Shown: positions 27,459 through 37,238 of the stretch, piece by piece
Numbering within the stretch: the first letter of the stretch is position 1
Layout: every line of letters begins with the position of its first letter
Assembly: GCF_002009425.1 (NCBI RefSeq)
Contig: NZ_CP019936.1
Span: forward strand, 536,001-600,000
Direction: 5' to 3'
Length of the DNA stretch: 64,000 nucleotides
From: Thiosocius teredinicola
GTDB lineage: Bacteria > Pseudomonadota > Gammaproteobacteria > Chromatiales > Chromatiaceae
Notes under the pieces: generated by a model
Seen by the model: the letters and a program-made list of their open reading frames with translations, nothing else
What the model was told of the DNA's origin: nothing
The model's database searches: none
Position numbers and translations under genes: made by a program

Positions 27459-27585
27459 TTGGACTCGGCACGGTTGGCGTGCGTTGCCGAAAGGGCGTGC
27501 GCAGCCTTTGGCGTCGCGGCACAATCCGGGTTCCGGCGAACTGGAACTCGTTTCACTGCACCAAATCGTGTCAAACTGAATACGG

Positions 27586-27978
27586 ATGAAGAGTCACTTG
27601 GTAGAAACTGGAGTGGGGCGCTTGCTGCACAGAAAAACAATCGGGAAACACTGGCTGTCCGTACTGGCCGCAATGCTGCTTGCCGGTGGTGTTTGGGCTG
27701 CCGATGAAGGTGAATCGCAAGAGGTCATCGATGCACCGCCGCCCCCGCCGCCGTTGCAGGACGGCGAACCGCTCGAACCCGAGGTAACGATTCGCCGCAC
27801 CGACAAGGAAACGATCTACGAGTATCGGCGCAACGGTCAGTTGGTGTTGGTGCGCGTCAAGCCGGTCGTCGGTCCGCCCTACCACTTTGTCGATCTCGAT
27901 GGCGACGGCGAACTCGAGTATCGCCCCGGCGAACCGGTGCGCGACAACGTCAACCAGTGGATCCTGTTTCAGTGGTGA
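27586..27978 (+). CDS. DUF2782 periplasmic protein
   Basis: This 130-aa protein has a signal peptide (LSVLAAMLLAGGVWA) and a proline-rich start to the mature part (APPPPPPL), then a compact C-terminal domain with RRTDKETIYEYRRNGQL and GPPYHFVDLDGDGEL, matching the DUF2782 family of gammaproteobacteria, whose function is unknown. The start is uncertain: ATG 27586 lacks a clear ribosome site, while TTG 27622 follows GGAGTGGGG. It is convergent with rdgB, four bases from its stop. Confidence 0.82.
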   Translation: MKSHLVETGVGRLLHRKTIGKHWLSVLAAMLLAGGVWAADEGESQEVIDAPPPPPPLQDGEPLEPEVTIRRTDKETIYEYRRNGQLVLVRVKPVVGPPYHFVDLDGDGELEYRPGEPVRDNVNQWILFQW

Positions 27979-27982
27979 CGCG

Positions 27983-28582
27983 TCAACCGACCTGACGCAG
28001 TTTCGCCAGCAGGCACTGTAGCGCCTGGCCGCGGTGACTCATGCTGTTCTTGCGCTCCGCCGCGAGTTCGGCCGCGCTGCAACCTTCACCCGGCACATAG
28101 AATAGCGGGTCGTAGCCGAACCCGGCCTCACCTTGCGGCGCGTTCAGGATACGGCCTTCCCAGGTGCCCTGACAGATCAGCGGCGTGGGATCGTCGGCAT
28201 GGCGCAGGAAGACCAGCAGGCATTGGAAACGCGCCGTGCGTTGCGCCTCATCGACGCCGTCGAGTGCCTCCAGCAATTTGCGATTGTTCGCATCGCTCCC
28301 GCCATGTTCGCCGGCATAGCGTGCCGAGTAGATGCCGGGTGCGCCGTTGAGGTAGTCGACCTCGAGACCGGAGTCGTCGGCAATCGCCGGCAGGCCGGTG
28401 TGTGCCGCGGCATTGCGTGCCTTGAGGATCGCATTCTCGACGAATGACAGGCCGGTTTCGTCGGCATCGGGTATGCCGAAATCCGACTGCGGCACGACCA
28501 GGATCGATTGATCGGCCAACAGTTCGCTGAATTCCTTGACCTTGCCCTTGTTGCTGCTCGCCAGCACCACGCGCTGAGACAT
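27983..28582 (-). CDS. rdgB: XTP/dITP diphosphatase RdgB
   Basis: This 199-aa protein starts [18 protein letters not shown] and has [23 protein letters not shown] and GFGYDPLFY, the key motifs of Ham1/RdgB pyrophosphatases. It hydrolyses ITP, dITP and XTP and so keeps deaminated purines out of nucleic acids. It is 78 bp downstream of rph, a common arrangement in gammaproteobacteria (rph-rdgB). Confidence 0.96.
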   Translation of the reverse strand: MSQRVVLASSNKGKVKEFSELLADQSILVVPQSDFGIPDADETGLSFVENAILKARNAAAHTGLPAIADDSGLEVDYLNGAPGIYSARYAGEHGGSDANNRKLLEALDGVDEAQRTARFQCLLVFLRHADDPTPLICQGTWEGRILNAPQGEAGFGYDPLFYVPGEGCSAAELAAERKNSMSHRGQALQCLLAKLRQVG

Positions 28583-28660
28583 GCGTCCGCTCCGCATCGT
28601 TGGATTTGAAGTTGGGGTTTGCAGCACGCGGCATTATCGCCGCGCACCGGGCAGAGGTTA

Positions 28661-29377
28661 TCAGTCTTCGAGCACTTTGTTCTGTGCTTCGATGATCTGC
28701 TGGATGCCCTGGTTGGCCAGATCGATCATCGCCGCCATCTCGTCGCTGCTGAAGGGCGCACCTTCGGCGGTGCCCTGCACCTCGATGAAATGCCCCTGAT
28801 CGTTCATGACGACATTCATGTCGGTCTCGGCGCTGGCGTCCTCGGCGTAGTCGAGGTCGAGTACCGGGGTGCCGCCGTAGATGCCGACCGACACCGAGGC
28901 AACATTGCCGATCACCGGGTCGACTTCGAGCTCGCCATCGACGCGCAGCTTGCGCAGCGCCATGTTCAACGCGACGAAGGCGCCGGAGATCGATGCGGTA
29001 CGGGTGCCACCATCGGCCTGGATCACGTCGCAGTCGAGCGTGACGGTGCGCGGCCCGAGCTTGCCGAGGTCGACCGACGCGCGCAGTGCGCGGCCGATCA
29101 GGCGTTGGATTTCCATGGTGCGCCCGCCCTGGCCGCCACGGGCGGCCTCGCGGCCCATGCGGCTGTGGGTCGAACGCGGCAGCATGCCGTATTCGGCAGT
29201 CACCCAGCCCTGGTTCTCGTCTTTGAGCCAGCGCGGCTGGCGGTTCTCAACACTCGCGGTACAGATCACCTTGGTGTTGCCGAAGGCAACCAGCACCGAG
29301 CCTTCCGCATGCATCGTGAAGTTGGGTGTGAATGAAACCGGCCGCATCTGATCGGGCTGACGTCCACTGGGTCGCAT
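28661..29377 (-). CDS. rph: Ribonuclease PH
   Basis: This 238-aa protein matches RNase PH throughout: [69 protein letters not shown] and ETDMNVVMN. It trims tRNA 3' ends using phosphate. Length is normal. It lies between the PP2C gene upstream and rdgB downstream on the same strand. Confidence 0.97.
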   Translation of the reverse strand: MRPSGRQPDQMRPVSFTPNFTMHAEGSVLVAFGNTKVICTASVENRQPRWLKDENQGWVTAEYGMLPRSTHSRMGREAARGGQGGRTMEIQRLIGRALRASVDLGKLGPRTVTLDCDVIQADGGTRTASISGAFVALNMALRKLRVDGELEVDPVIGNVASVSVGIYGGTPVLDLDYAEDASAETDMNVVMNDQGHFIEVQGTAEGAPFSSDEMAAMIDLANQGIQQIIEAQNKVLED

Positions 29378-29426
29378 GGCTTTTCCTTAATGTATGAGAT
29401 TGGGTGTCGCGATCGGGGTGGCGATA

Positions 29427-30239
29427 TCAGGAACTCGACTGCGTCGCCTGCGGCGGCGCGTCGTCGGTTTCGGCATCGGCCTGCGCCTCGTCCACCTGGG
29501 TGCGGAAACCGCGCCAGCGCAGGGCTACAGCCGATACATTGTCGCTGCGCGGCGCCTTGACGGCCTCGCCAACGATGCCGTTCAGGCCATCCGCCAGGGT
29601 CACCGACGAATCGCTGACCGACTGCACCAGCGCCTGGGTGGATACCTGTCCCCACAAGCCGTCGGAACACAGAAGGATTGTATCGCCGGGCTGCAACGGG
29701 GTCGGGATGCCGTAGGTCGTGGTCGGTGGCTGCGGCACGCCGCCGAGGCAGCGTGTCAGGCTCGAACGCGGTCGCGAGGTCTCGCTGGCGCTCTGGCGCA
29801 CGAAGCGGATCAAGGCGTGATCGCGCGTCTGGGCGTGGATCTGTTGGTCGCGCAGCAGGTAGAGGCGGCTGTCGCCGACATGCGCCCAATGTGCGACGCC
29901 ACGCTGGATCACGGCGATCACCGCAGTGGTGCGCGGTGCGATCTGCGGGTTCTGGCGACGCCCGAAACGTACGATCGCGTGATGCGCCTTGCCGATCACC
30001 TGCAGGATGAACTGCTCCGGATCGGCCAGTGGTACCGGTACCTGGCGGAACATCGATTCACAGACGTCGACCAGCAGCTGCGCGGCGACTTCACCGCGTG
30101 GATGGCCGCCCAGGCCGTCGGCCAGGCACAGCACGACGGTGTCGCCCGTATACAAGACGACACAACGATCCTGGTTACCGCTGCGGTCTCCGACAACGGA
30201 TGCTTTGGCCAGGTCAAATGGTTTTTCTGGTACGTTCAT
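29427..30239 (-). CDS. PP2C-family Ser/Thr protein phosphatase
   Basis: This 270-aa protein has metal-binding Asp motifs in VGDRSGNQDR, CLADGLGGHPRGE and LLCSDGLWGQ, and DNVSAVALRW near the end, all typical of PPM/PP2C phosphatases. It overlaps the kinase gene by 4 bp (ATGA), so the two are translationally coupled and probably act on the same substrates. It is cytoplasmic; no signal or membrane helix is seen. Confidence 0.92.
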   Translation of the reverse strand: MNVPEKPFDLAKASVVGDRSGNQDRCVVLYTGDTVVLCLADGLGGHPRGEVAAQLLVDVCESMFRQVPVPLADPEQFILQVIGKAHHAIVRFGRRQNPQIAPRTTAVIAVIQRGVAHWAHVGDSRLYLLRDQQIHAQTRDHALIRFVRQSASETSRPRSSLTRCLGGVPQPPTTTYGIPTPLQPGDTILLCSDGLWGQVSTQALVQSVSDSSVTLADGLNGIVGEAVKAPRSDNVSAVALRWRGFRTQVDEAQADAETDDAPPQATQSSS

Positions 30240-31153
30240 CCGGCTTTCTGCTTCGTACTAGAAGTGGCTTTCGGTATAGGTGTGCGGCCGAGAAGCGCAT
30301 CTCTGAAGTCTGCCGCGGTGCGACAGCGTTCGTCCGGGTTGAGCCGCATGGCCCAATCGATCGCTTCGAGGATCTCGCGCGGGTAGCGTTCGCCGAAGAT
30401 CTCGAAGGCCGGAATCAGCGTATCGTTGGCGTGGCGCTCGACCGCGGTGGGTGGCGGTTTGCCCTCGATACAGGCGCGCATCGTGGCGCCGATGGCGTAG
30501 ACGTCGGTCCACGGGCCGACCTGCGCGGCGGCGTAATATTGCTCGATCGGCGAAAAGCCGGGAGTGACCACCTGGGCCTTCTTCTGGCCGACATCATCGA
30601 GGTGATAGGCGGCGCCGAAATCCAGCAGCAGCGGGTTGCCGCCCGGGCGCAGGTGGATATTGCTCGGCTTGATGTCGAGGTGCAGGTGGTTGCGGCTGTG
30701 AATCAGCTCGAGCGCGTCGAGCAGCGGCGGGAACACCGTCATCAGAAAGTTGGTGCTCAAGCCGCCTTGGCGCTTCTTGATGTAGCGGCCGAGGTTCTTG
30801 CCCGGCTCGTAGTTCATGACCAGGTAGGCGGTGTTGTTCGCCAAGAAACAGTTGCGTACGTGAACGATGTTCGGGTGCCGCATGTCGGCGAGTACGCGCG
30901 CTTCCTGGTAGAACAGGCGGCGTCCGCGCTGGAAGCTTTCGTGCTTTTCCTCTTTGGCGACGCTGACCTGCATACCGGTGTTGCGCACGCCGAAGCGCTT
31001 GGGCAGATACTCCTTGATCGCGACTTCGTCGTGGTTGTCCTCGTCTTCGGCGAGGTAGATCAGACTGAACCCCCCACTGCCGATCAGCTTAGTGATGCGG
31101 TAACAGTCGAGCACGGTGCCGATCGGGAGACTGTCACGTGGGCGAGGGGACAT
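30236..31153 (-). CDS. Ser/Thr protein kinase (Hanks type)
   Basis: This 305-aa protein has the glycine loop IGSGGFSLIYLAED, the lysine in VAIKEYLPKRF, a catalytic loop HLDIKPSNI (a non-RD form, with Leu in place of Arg), and DFGAAYHL. The domain fills nearly the whole protein and no membrane helix follows, so it is a soluble kinase with a short basic tail. ATG at 31153 is chosen; a longer frame from 31204 adds nothing conserved. The next gene encodes a PP2C phosphatase, so this is a kinase/phosphatase switch of unknown target. Confidence 0.9.
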   Translation of the reverse strand: MSPRPRDSLPIGTVLDCYRITKLIGSGGFSLIYLAEDEDNHDEVAIKEYLPKRFGVRNTGMQVSVAKEEKHESFQRGRRLFYQEARVLADMRHPNIVHVRNCFLANNTAYLVMNYEPGKNLGRYIKKRQGGLSTNFLMTVFPPLLDALELIHSRNHLHLDIKPSNIHLRPGGNPLLLDFGAAYHLDDVGQKKAQVVTPGFSPIEQYYAAAQVGPWTDVYAIGATMRACIEGKPPPTAVERHANDTLIPAFEIFGERYPREILEAIDWAMRLNPDERCRTAADFRDALLGRTPIPKATSSTKQKAG

Positions 31154-31251
31154 GCTACGAAATGGATATCTGTGCGTTGCTAAGCGTTGGCCCGTATCAT
31201 ACACCCATTGCCCGGCATCGATGGGATGTCGCCGCAGGACCTGAGGTAAGC

Positions 31252-32118
31252 ATGATTCGAAGCATGACGGCGTTTGCGCGCCAACAAGGACACGATGAGA
31301 ACGGTGAACTCACGTGGGAGATTCGTTCCGTCAACCATCGGTTCCTGGAGGCCACGGTCAGGTTGCCCGAAGAACTGCGCGGCATCGAGCCGGCCGTACG
31401 TGAGCGCGTAACCGCCCGACTGGGCCGCGGTAAGGTCGAATGTAATCTACGTTTCAAGCCTGCCTCCAAAGGTGCAGTCGAGCTGCAGATTAATGAGCGG
31501 CTGGTTGACCAAATTCTTGCGGCCGCCGACAAAATGGCGCATCGCCTGCACAGCTCGCACCACCCCAGCATCATGGATGTTTTGCGCTGGCCGGGGGTGA
31601 TGGAGAGCGGCGAACAGGACTTCACACCCATCCAGGAGGCCGCCATGACGCAGTTCGAGCTGGCCCTGGATAGCTTGGTCGAGGCACGCGAGCGCGAAGG
31701 CGCGCGCTTGGCGGATTTAATTTCCCAACGCCTCAAATCGATGGGCGAACAGGTGAAGATCGCCCGTGAACGCATGCCGCAGGTCATCGCCGCGGTGCGC
31801 GACCGCCTGAAGAACCGGCTCGCCGAAGTGGCTGAGAATCTCGACCAAGAGCGCCTGGAGCAGGAAATGGCCCTGCTGGCGCAGCGGCTCGATGTCGACG
31901 AGGAGATGGACCGGCTGCGCACCCATCTGGACGAGGTCAAGCGGGTGCTCAAGCAAAACGAGCCCGTCGGCCGCCGGCTCGACTTCCTGATGCAGGAACT
32001 CAACCGCGAGGCCAATACCCTTGGTTCGAAGTCGGCCGACAGCGAGACCACCGCGGTGTCGGTCGAGATGAAGGTGCTTATCGAGCAGATGCGCGAGCAA
32101 GTGCAGAACATCGAGTAG
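31252..32118 (+). CDS. YicC-family endoribonuclease
   Basis: This 288-aa protein starts MIRSMTAFARQ and has the YicC pattern ENGELTWEIRSVNHRFLE at the N-terminus and the conserved end with MQELNREANTLGSKS. YicC proteins are RNases or RNase-linked factors involved in RNA decay. ATG 31252 follows GAGGTAAG. It is divergent from the kinase gene, and its frame could start earlier only within the kinase leader region. Confidence 0.92.
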   Translation: MIRSMTAFARQQGHDENGELTWEIRSVNHRFLEATVRLPEELRGIEPAVRERVTARLGRGKVECNLRFKPASKGAVELQINERLVDQILAAADKMAHRLHSSHHPSIMDVLRWPGVMESGEQDFTPIQEAAMTQFELALDSLVEAREREGARLADLISQRLKSMGEQVKIARERMPQVIAAVRDRLKNRLAEVAENLDQERLEQEMALLAQRLDVDEEMDRLRTHLDEVKRVLKQNEPVGRRLDFLMQELNREANTLGSKSADSETTAVSVEMKVLIEQMREQVQNIE

Positions 32119-32233
32119 CACGGTCGGTGGCGGACACCAGCGAAAACGCTCGCCGGCACGACCTGTTCCGGTTTCATTTTCCTGCAATCTGCCGGCACGA
32201 TCATTCGGCGACGAATCTTGCCGATGGTACCGT

Positions 32234-33400
32234 GTGTCCGCGCCGAACTTTGCTCCGAACTCACAGCGACTGACGGTCGTTCAACTGCTGCCGGCCCTGG
32301 ATGCCGGGGGGGTCGAGCGGGGCACGCTCGAAGTTGCCGCGGCGCTGGTAGAGCGTAATCACCGATCGATCGTGATCTCGCGCGGCGGCCGCCTGCTTAA
32401 GCCGCTGCTCGATCAGGGTAGCGAGCACATCACCTTGCCGGTCGGCGAAAAGTCGTTGCGCAGCCTGTTGTGCCGACGCCGGCTGCGCGAACTGTTCACG
32501 GCTGAATCCGTCCAGGTGGTGCATGCGCGCTCGCGCTTGCCTGCGTGGCTGGCCTATTCGGCATTACGCCCCATGTCGGCGGCCGTGCGCCCGAGCTTCG
32601 TCACCACGATTCACGGCTTCTACTCGGTCAACCGCTACAGCGCGATCATGACCCGCGGCGACCAGGTCACGGCGGTGTCGGAGAGCGCCAAACGGTATGT
32701 CGAGCAGAACTACCCGGGTGCGGATGCCGCTGCGATCGAGGTGATTCAGCGTGGCGTCGATACCGGCCTGTACCGGCCCGGCGTGGTGCCTCCGGCCGGC
32801 TGGCTGGCGGACTGGTTTGCGAGTTTCCCCCAACTGCGCGGCAAGCAGGTCATTACCCTGCCCGGGAGGATCACCCGGCTCAAGGGGCACCGGGCCTTCA
32901 TCCGCGTGATCGCCCGCCTGCGTCGGCAGGGAAAGGATGTCGCCGGCTTGATCGTCGGCGGCGAGGACCCGCGAAGACGCGGATACGCCGAAGCACTGCG
33001 TGCCACTGTCGCCGAGCAACAGCTCGGGCAACACGTGCTGTTCACCGAGAATCGCGACGACCTGCGCTATGTGCTGGCGATGTCGGACGTTGTCTTGTCG
33101 CTGTCGGAGAAACCGGAGGCCTTCGGTCGAACCGTACTCGAGGCGCTCAGCCTCGGCATTCCGGTGGTTGGCTACGCCCATGGCGGGGTTGCCGAGGTGC
33201 TGGCGCAGATGTTTCCGGCCGGCGGGGTCGGTGTGGGCGACGAAGCGGCGGTGGCCGAGAAGATCGCCTGGGTGCTGCGCGAGCGCCCGCAGCCGGTCGC
33301 CGAGAACCCTTTCAAGCTCTCGACATCGCTCAGTCGGGAGATTGCGATGTATGAACGGCTGCACGCGAGGCATACAACCCAGGCCTCGGCAGCGGCTTGA
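32234..33400 (+). CDS. GT4-family glycosyltransferase
   Basis: This 388-aa protein has the GT-B layout: an N-terminal domain with LLPALDAGGVERGTLEVAAAL, a middle VSESAKRYVEQ and RGVDTGLYRP, and a C-terminal nucleotide-sugar site EKPEAFGRTVLEALSLGIPVVG (the E-x7-E motif). It probably adds a sugar from an NDP donor in lipopolysaccharide core synthesis. GTG at 32234 is the chosen start with only a weak ribosome site. It opens the surface-glycan locus at 32.2-39.4 kb. Confidence 0.88.
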   Translation: MSAPNFAPNSQRLTVVQLLPALDAGGVERGTLEVAAALVERNHRSIVISRGGRLLKPLLDQGSEHITLPVGEKSLRSLLCRRRLRELFTAESVQVVHARSRLPAWLAYSALRPMSAAVRPSFVTTIHGFYSVNRYSAIMTRGDQVTAVSESAKRYVEQNYPGADAAAIEVIQRGVDTGLYRPGVVPPAGWLADWFASFPQLRGKQVITLPGRITRLKGHRAFIRVIARLRRQGKDVAGLIVGGEDPRRRGYAEALRATVAEQQLGQHVLFTENRDDLRYVLAMSDVVLSLSEKPEAFGRTVLEALSLGIPVVGYAHGGVAEVLAQMFPAGGVGVGDEAAVAEKIAWVLRERPQPVAENPFKLSTSLSREIAMYERLHARHTTQASAAA

Positions 33401-33416
33401 AGTGCGACGCTGCCCG

Positions 33417-34160
33417 CTATCTCCAGCAACGCGCGACGAACGAGGCGCGTTTCCACGGGCCGAACGGTGCGCCGGCGACGTCTTCCGGGTCGGGCTTGCC
33501 GTGAAACAGCACGATGGCGGCCTGGTCGGGTAGCGGGGTGTCCATCCAGGCCGGTGCCCTCAGTCCGAGGCGCCCGAGCCCGAGCTTGTGCAATGCCGGA
33601 AACGCCTTGGACGCCAAGCTCTTTTTGTAAGACAGGATACGCTCGGCAGGCCAGGTGGCGGCATTCGGCACGCATTCGAATATCCATTCCTGATCGCCGT
33701 TCATGGCATCCAGAATCTGAGTTCGATTGCGACTGAACTCGTCCCAGATATGGGCATAGGCCCCGACCGGGAAACGCATCACTGAACTGTTCCACATCGG
33801 TCGTCGCGACCAGTTGCGGACAATGATGAATTCACCCGGCTGTTCGGCCAGAAAGCCGATGTCGCCAACGATGACCAGGTCGAGGTCGAGATAGATCAGG
33901 TTGCCGCTCAGACCGTGCAGCTCGCGTTTGAACAGCGCCAGCTTGTTCCAGTAGCCGACCAGTTCTTCAGGTGCCAGGGGCAAGGCAACGATGTTGCGAT
34001 CCAGCCCCGTGTCGTCGTCGGTCAGGCAATGCAGGCGGAAAGGCCCGGGGAAGTTGCGCTCGACCATGCGGTACAAGCGATTGACGTAGGCTGCGGGATA
34101 CTTGGTGCCCCACTTCAGGCAGATGAAGTTGGCCGGTCGCATCGCGGAACGGTCAGGCAT
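33417..34160 (-). CDS. Putative DxD glycosyltransferase, paralogue A
   Basis: This 247-aa protein has an N-terminal block FICLKWGTKYPAAYVNRLY, then CLTDDDTG and a DxD-type site IYLDLDLVIVGD near residue 90, which suggests a GT-A fold with a metal-bound sugar donor, similar in style to GT8 enzymes. It is clearly related to the proteins at 35460-36287 and 36477-37238. The start overlaps the stop of the ligase-like gene; ATG 34160 is chosen, 34142 is possible. The sugar and acceptor are unknown. It is convergent with the GT4 gene, 16 bp between stops. Confidence 0.72.
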   Translation of the reverse strand: MPDRSAMRPANFICLKWGTKYPAAYVNRLYRMVERNFPGPFRLHCLTDDDTGLDRNIVALPLAPEELVGYWNKLALFKRELHGLSGNLIYLDLDLVIVGDIGFLAEQPGEFIIVRNWSRRPMWNSSVMRFPVGAYAHIWDEFSRNRTQILDAMNGDQEWIFECVPNAATWPAERILSYKKSLASKAFPALHKLGLGRLGLRAPAWMDTPLPDQAAIVLFHGKPDPEDVAGAPFGPWKRASFVARCWR

Positions 34161-35436
34161 CGCCTGTGCTCTGCGCGGCTCGCGCACTGCCCGATGGCCG
34201 GACCATCTGATAGATGGTCAACACCAGGAACACCAGGGTGTAGATCTTGTAGGGGTGCTTGAGCGTGACCTCGGTCAGGCCGAACACGGCGAAACCGAGC
34301 ACCAGCCCGGCCAGGGCAAAACCGGCCCAGCGGGCCTGTCGTGCCAGATCGCGGCTCAACGCCAGCCAGGAGCCGAACAGGAACAGCAGCGCGGCGAGGC
34401 CGGGGATGCCGCGCATGACCAGTTCCTGCAGGTACTGGTTGTGGGTGTGGGCGACGATGAACAGCTCGTGCATGGCCGGATGCACGGCGCCTTGCTGCAC
34501 ATAGTCGGCCCTGGCGTCTTCGAATCCCTGTTTGCCCAGGCCGAACAATGGATGGTGCAGGTACTGGTCGAAGGCGAACCGCCACATCATCAGGCGGAAG
34601 CCGACAGAGTTTTTCTGATCGGCCAGCGATGACTGTGCCGACTCGCCGGCGACCTGCAGGTTTTCCTGCCCCAGCCGGAAGCGTTCGGTGATTCCGCCTA
34701 CGGCGAGCACGGTCAGCAGGAGGGCGACGACGGCCATGTAACCTGCCGCATGGCGTCGTCGAGCGGTCTGGCGCGCCACGCAGGCGATAAACAACGGTAC
34801 GACGACAACCACGGCGATCGCGATGCCGCGACTCTGGGTCAGGGCGACCGCATAGAAGGCGCCGAGCATTGCGATCAGGAAACCAATTCTCGACCAACGC
34901 GCTGTGGCTGTCGTCGACAGGAACAGGTTCAGGCTGCCGACGCTGAAGGCGAACATCGCAAAGAACAAGGGGTTGGTGAAGCCGCCGATGCGCTCGATCC
35001 CGTCGACATGGTGTTGGTAGGCAGCGAAGGCGGCGAGCTGTACGCCTGAGAGCATGACGGCATAGCGCAGCCACGGTGCTGGTTGCAGAAGTGGTGCGGC
35101 CAGATAGAGGAACAGGCAGACGAAGACAAAGGCGCGTACCGTCGACGCAAAGCCTCCGAGCGTCAGGTAGGCTGCCAGCAGTACGCCGACGTAGACGAGC
35201 AGCGGCACTAGCAATGGTTTCAAGCCGCCTATCCGCCAGTTGCCATCGCGCCGACGCACGTACAGGCCGAGAATGACCGCCGGCAGCAAGGTCCAGCGCA
35301 ACAGGTCATCGCCCTGCGGAACAAAGAACAGCAGATTCAGGGTGTACACAAGCGGCGCCAGGCTCAGCCAGGCACCGACATCGAGCATCCGCTGTTGTGC
35401 GCGACTGCTATCGGTCGGCGCGGCCAGGCTGTCCAT
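34153..35436 (-). CDS. O-antigen ligase-like membrane protein
   Basis: This 427-aa protein has about 11 hydrophobic helices and, in a periplasmic loop around residues 275-350, the segment FAFDQYLHHPLFGLGKQGFE, typical of the Wzy_C/WaaL O-antigen ligase superfamily. Such proteins join undecaprenyl-linked glycans to lipid A-core, or polymerise them. ATG at 35436 is chosen because the longer frame upstream is basic and non-hydrophobic. It lies between paralogues A and B on the same strand, with overlaps or short gaps, suggesting one transcription unit. Confidence 0.85.
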   Translation of the reverse strand: MDSLAAPTDSSRAQQRMLDVGAWLSLAPLVYTLNLLFFVPQGDDLLRWTLLPAVILGLYVRRRDGNWRIGGLKPLLVPLLVYVGVLLAAYLTLGGFASTVRAFVFVCLFLYLAAPLLQPAPWLRYAVMLSGVQLAAFAAYQHHVDGIERIGGFTNPLFFAMFAFSVGSLNLFLSTTATARWSRIGFLIAMLGAFYAVALTQSRGIAIAVVVVVPLFIACVARQTARRRHAAGYMAVVALLLTVLAVGGITERFRLGQENLQVAGESAQSSLADQKNSVGFRLMMWRFAFDQYLHHPLFGLGKQGFEDARADYVQQGAVHPAMHELFIVAHTHNQYLQELVMRGIPGLAALLFLFGSWLALSRDLARQARWAGFALAGLVLGFAVFGLTEVTLKHPYKIYTLVFLVLTIYQMVRPSGSARAAQSTGDA

Positions 35437-35459
35437 CGCGGGTCCGGCGGAACGCACGT

Positions 35460-36287
35460 CTACTCCCGCCAGTGTTCGCTGATCCAGGGCGAAGGCATCA
35501 CGTAACGTTTCAGATGACGCAGCACTGAGCTGCCGGATCGAGGGCCGGTGAATGCACGGCGCAGGTGTTCGAAGCGCGACACGTGCGGCTCGACACCGGA
35601 CCAGCGCCCGGCGAGGGCGTCGGCCGGGTCGGGTTTGCCGGGGAAGATCACCATGCGTGCATCGCGCGGCAGTCTGGCTGGCCGGAAGTAGCGCAACGGC
35701 CAGGGTCCGAGGCAGTGGTGGCGGAAGTGCCGCACCCAGCGGCGCGGCCAAAATTTGACCGGGCGCGGGCAGCGCTGTGTCACATAGCGCTGTTCGAACT
35801 GAAAATGCCCGGCGATGGTTTGCGGGTCGGCGCGAAAGTCGTCCAACAGCTGGTGATAGCGGCCGATCGGAAAGCGGAACACCGAGGTCTGGCCGAGTCG
35901 CTCGAACGGCTTGATCGGATTTCTCGCCAGTACCACGTCGTCGGCATCGCCGAACGCGAAGAACGGATCGAGATTACGCGTGATGACGACATCCAGGTCG
36001 ACAAACAGTGCCGTACCGCTCAGGCCATTGAGGTCACGGTTCCACAAGGCAATCTTGCGCCACTTGCCGGGGGCGTTGGTAGGTGTCGGACATCCCAAGG
36101 GTGGCAGGTCGAAACAGGTGACGTCTTCGCGTATCCCGCGCGCATCGTCGGTGAAGCAATAGACGCGGAACGGCGGCGTAATGTTGCGCTCAATCATCGC
36201 ATACAGGCGATTCACATACTCAGCGCCGTATCGATTGCCCCACTTGATGCAAATGACCTGCTTCAAGGTGATCTGTCCCGCCCGCAT
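35460..36287 (-). CDS. Putative DxD glycosyltransferase, paralogue B
   Basis: This 275-aa protein shares with paralogues A and C the block VICIKWGNRYGAEYVNRLY, CFTDDARG, and the DxD-type site LFVDLDVVITRN near residue 96. It ends with ISEHWRE, nearly identical to the end of paralogue C. It is probably a cytoplasmic GT-A type transferase in the surface glycan pathway. ATG at 36287 is chosen; the longer frame from 36356 adds a proline-rich tail. It is divergent from paralogue C, with 189 bp between. Confidence 0.72.
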   Translation of the reverse strand: MRAGQITLKQVICIKWGNRYGAEYVNRLYAMIERNITPPFRVYCFTDDARGIREDVTCFDLPPLGCPTPTNAPGKWRKIALWNRDLNGLSGTALFVDLDVVITRNLDPFFAFGDADDVVLARNPIKPFERLGQTSVFRFPIGRYHQLLDDFRADPQTIAGHFQFEQRYVTQRCPRPVKFWPRRWVRHFRHHCLGPWPLRYFRPARLPRDARMVIFPGKPDPADALAGRWSGVEPHVSRFEHLRRAFTGPRSGSSVLRHLKRYVMPSPWISEHWRE

Positions 36288-36476
36288 CGGATTTAGAGGA
36301 TGGCAAGGATATGGTGGATATATGACAGAACCGGGAATTGCTGCGCCCGATGTCAAATTTGTTTAACCCGACCTTCATACACTGCTATGCGCCGACCCCG
36401 ACGTAGTTCTTGCGCGCGGTTTCTGGTGCGTTTTCTTGTCGATGATTGAACTGTGGCTTTCGCCGGGCTGGATTAA

Positions 36477-37238
36477 TTGGTGGGAGAATCGAACGCGACG
36501 TCGCCGAAACAGTTTCTCTGCATGAAGTGGGGCAGCCTGTACGGCGCAGACTATGTCAACACGCTGTATGCGATGGTGCGCCGCCACTGCCGTGGCGACC
36601 TCCGCTTTGTCTGTCTGACCGACGACCGTAGCGGCATCCACGAAGCGATCGAGTGTCACCCCTGCCCGAGCGTCGATATCCCCGCGCCGTTCAACAACCG
36701 TGGTTGGCGCAAGGTCAGCCTGTTTGCAACGCAACTGTTCGGCCTGACGGGCGACTGGCTATATCTCGACCTCGATGTTGTGGTCGTCGGCGACCTCGAT
36801 GACTTTTTCGACTTCTCGCCCGAGAGCCCTTTCGTTGTCATGCAGAACTGGACCCAGGCGGGCAAAGGGATCGGCAATACTTCGGTGTATCGTTTTCGCG
36901 TCGGCCACAACAGTCATCTGCTCGCCAATCTGCTGAGTGACAGCGCGACCATACTGGCCGACTACCGCAACTCGCAGACCTACATCTCGCGCAACGTCGA
37001 GGCGATGAAGTTCTGGCCCGACGAGTGGTGTGTGCTGTTCAAGACCCATTGCGTACCCCGTTGGCCCGCACGGTTCTGGCAGTCGCCGACGCTACCGAAA
37101 TCGGCTCGAGTGGTCGCCTTTCCGGGGGTGCCCAATCCGCACCAGGCAGTGCGTGGTGAATGGCCCGCCAAGGCCTATAAGAAGATATACAAGACCATCC
37201 GGCCGGCGCACTGGATAGCCGAGCACTGGCGCGAATGA
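36477..37238 (+). CDS. Putative DxD glycosyltransferase, paralogue C
   Basis: This 253-aa protein has FLCMKWGSLYGADYVNTLY, CLTDDRSG and a DxD-type site LYLDLDVVVVGDLDDFF near residue 97, and ends WIAEHWRE. It is a paralogue of A and B. Start is uncertain: TTG 36477 or GTG 36480, both after an AT-rich stretch and without a good ribosome site. Its stop overlaps the ATG of the ELM1-like gene (ATGA), so it is coupled to it. The function is inferred as transfer of a sugar to the growing core oligosaccharide. Confidence 0.72.
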   Translation: MVGESNATSPKQFLCMKWGSLYGADYVNTLYAMVRRHCRGDLRFVCLTDDRSGIHEAIECHPCPSVDIPAPFNNRGWRKVSLFATQLFGLTGDWLYLDLDVVVVGDLDDFFDFSPESPFVVMQNWTQAGKGIGNTSVYRFRVGHNSHLLANLLSDSATILADYRNSQTYISRNVEAMKFWPDEWCVLFKTHCVPRWPARFWQSPTLPKSARVVAFPGVPNPHQAVRGEWPAKAYKKIYKTIRPAHWIAEHWRE

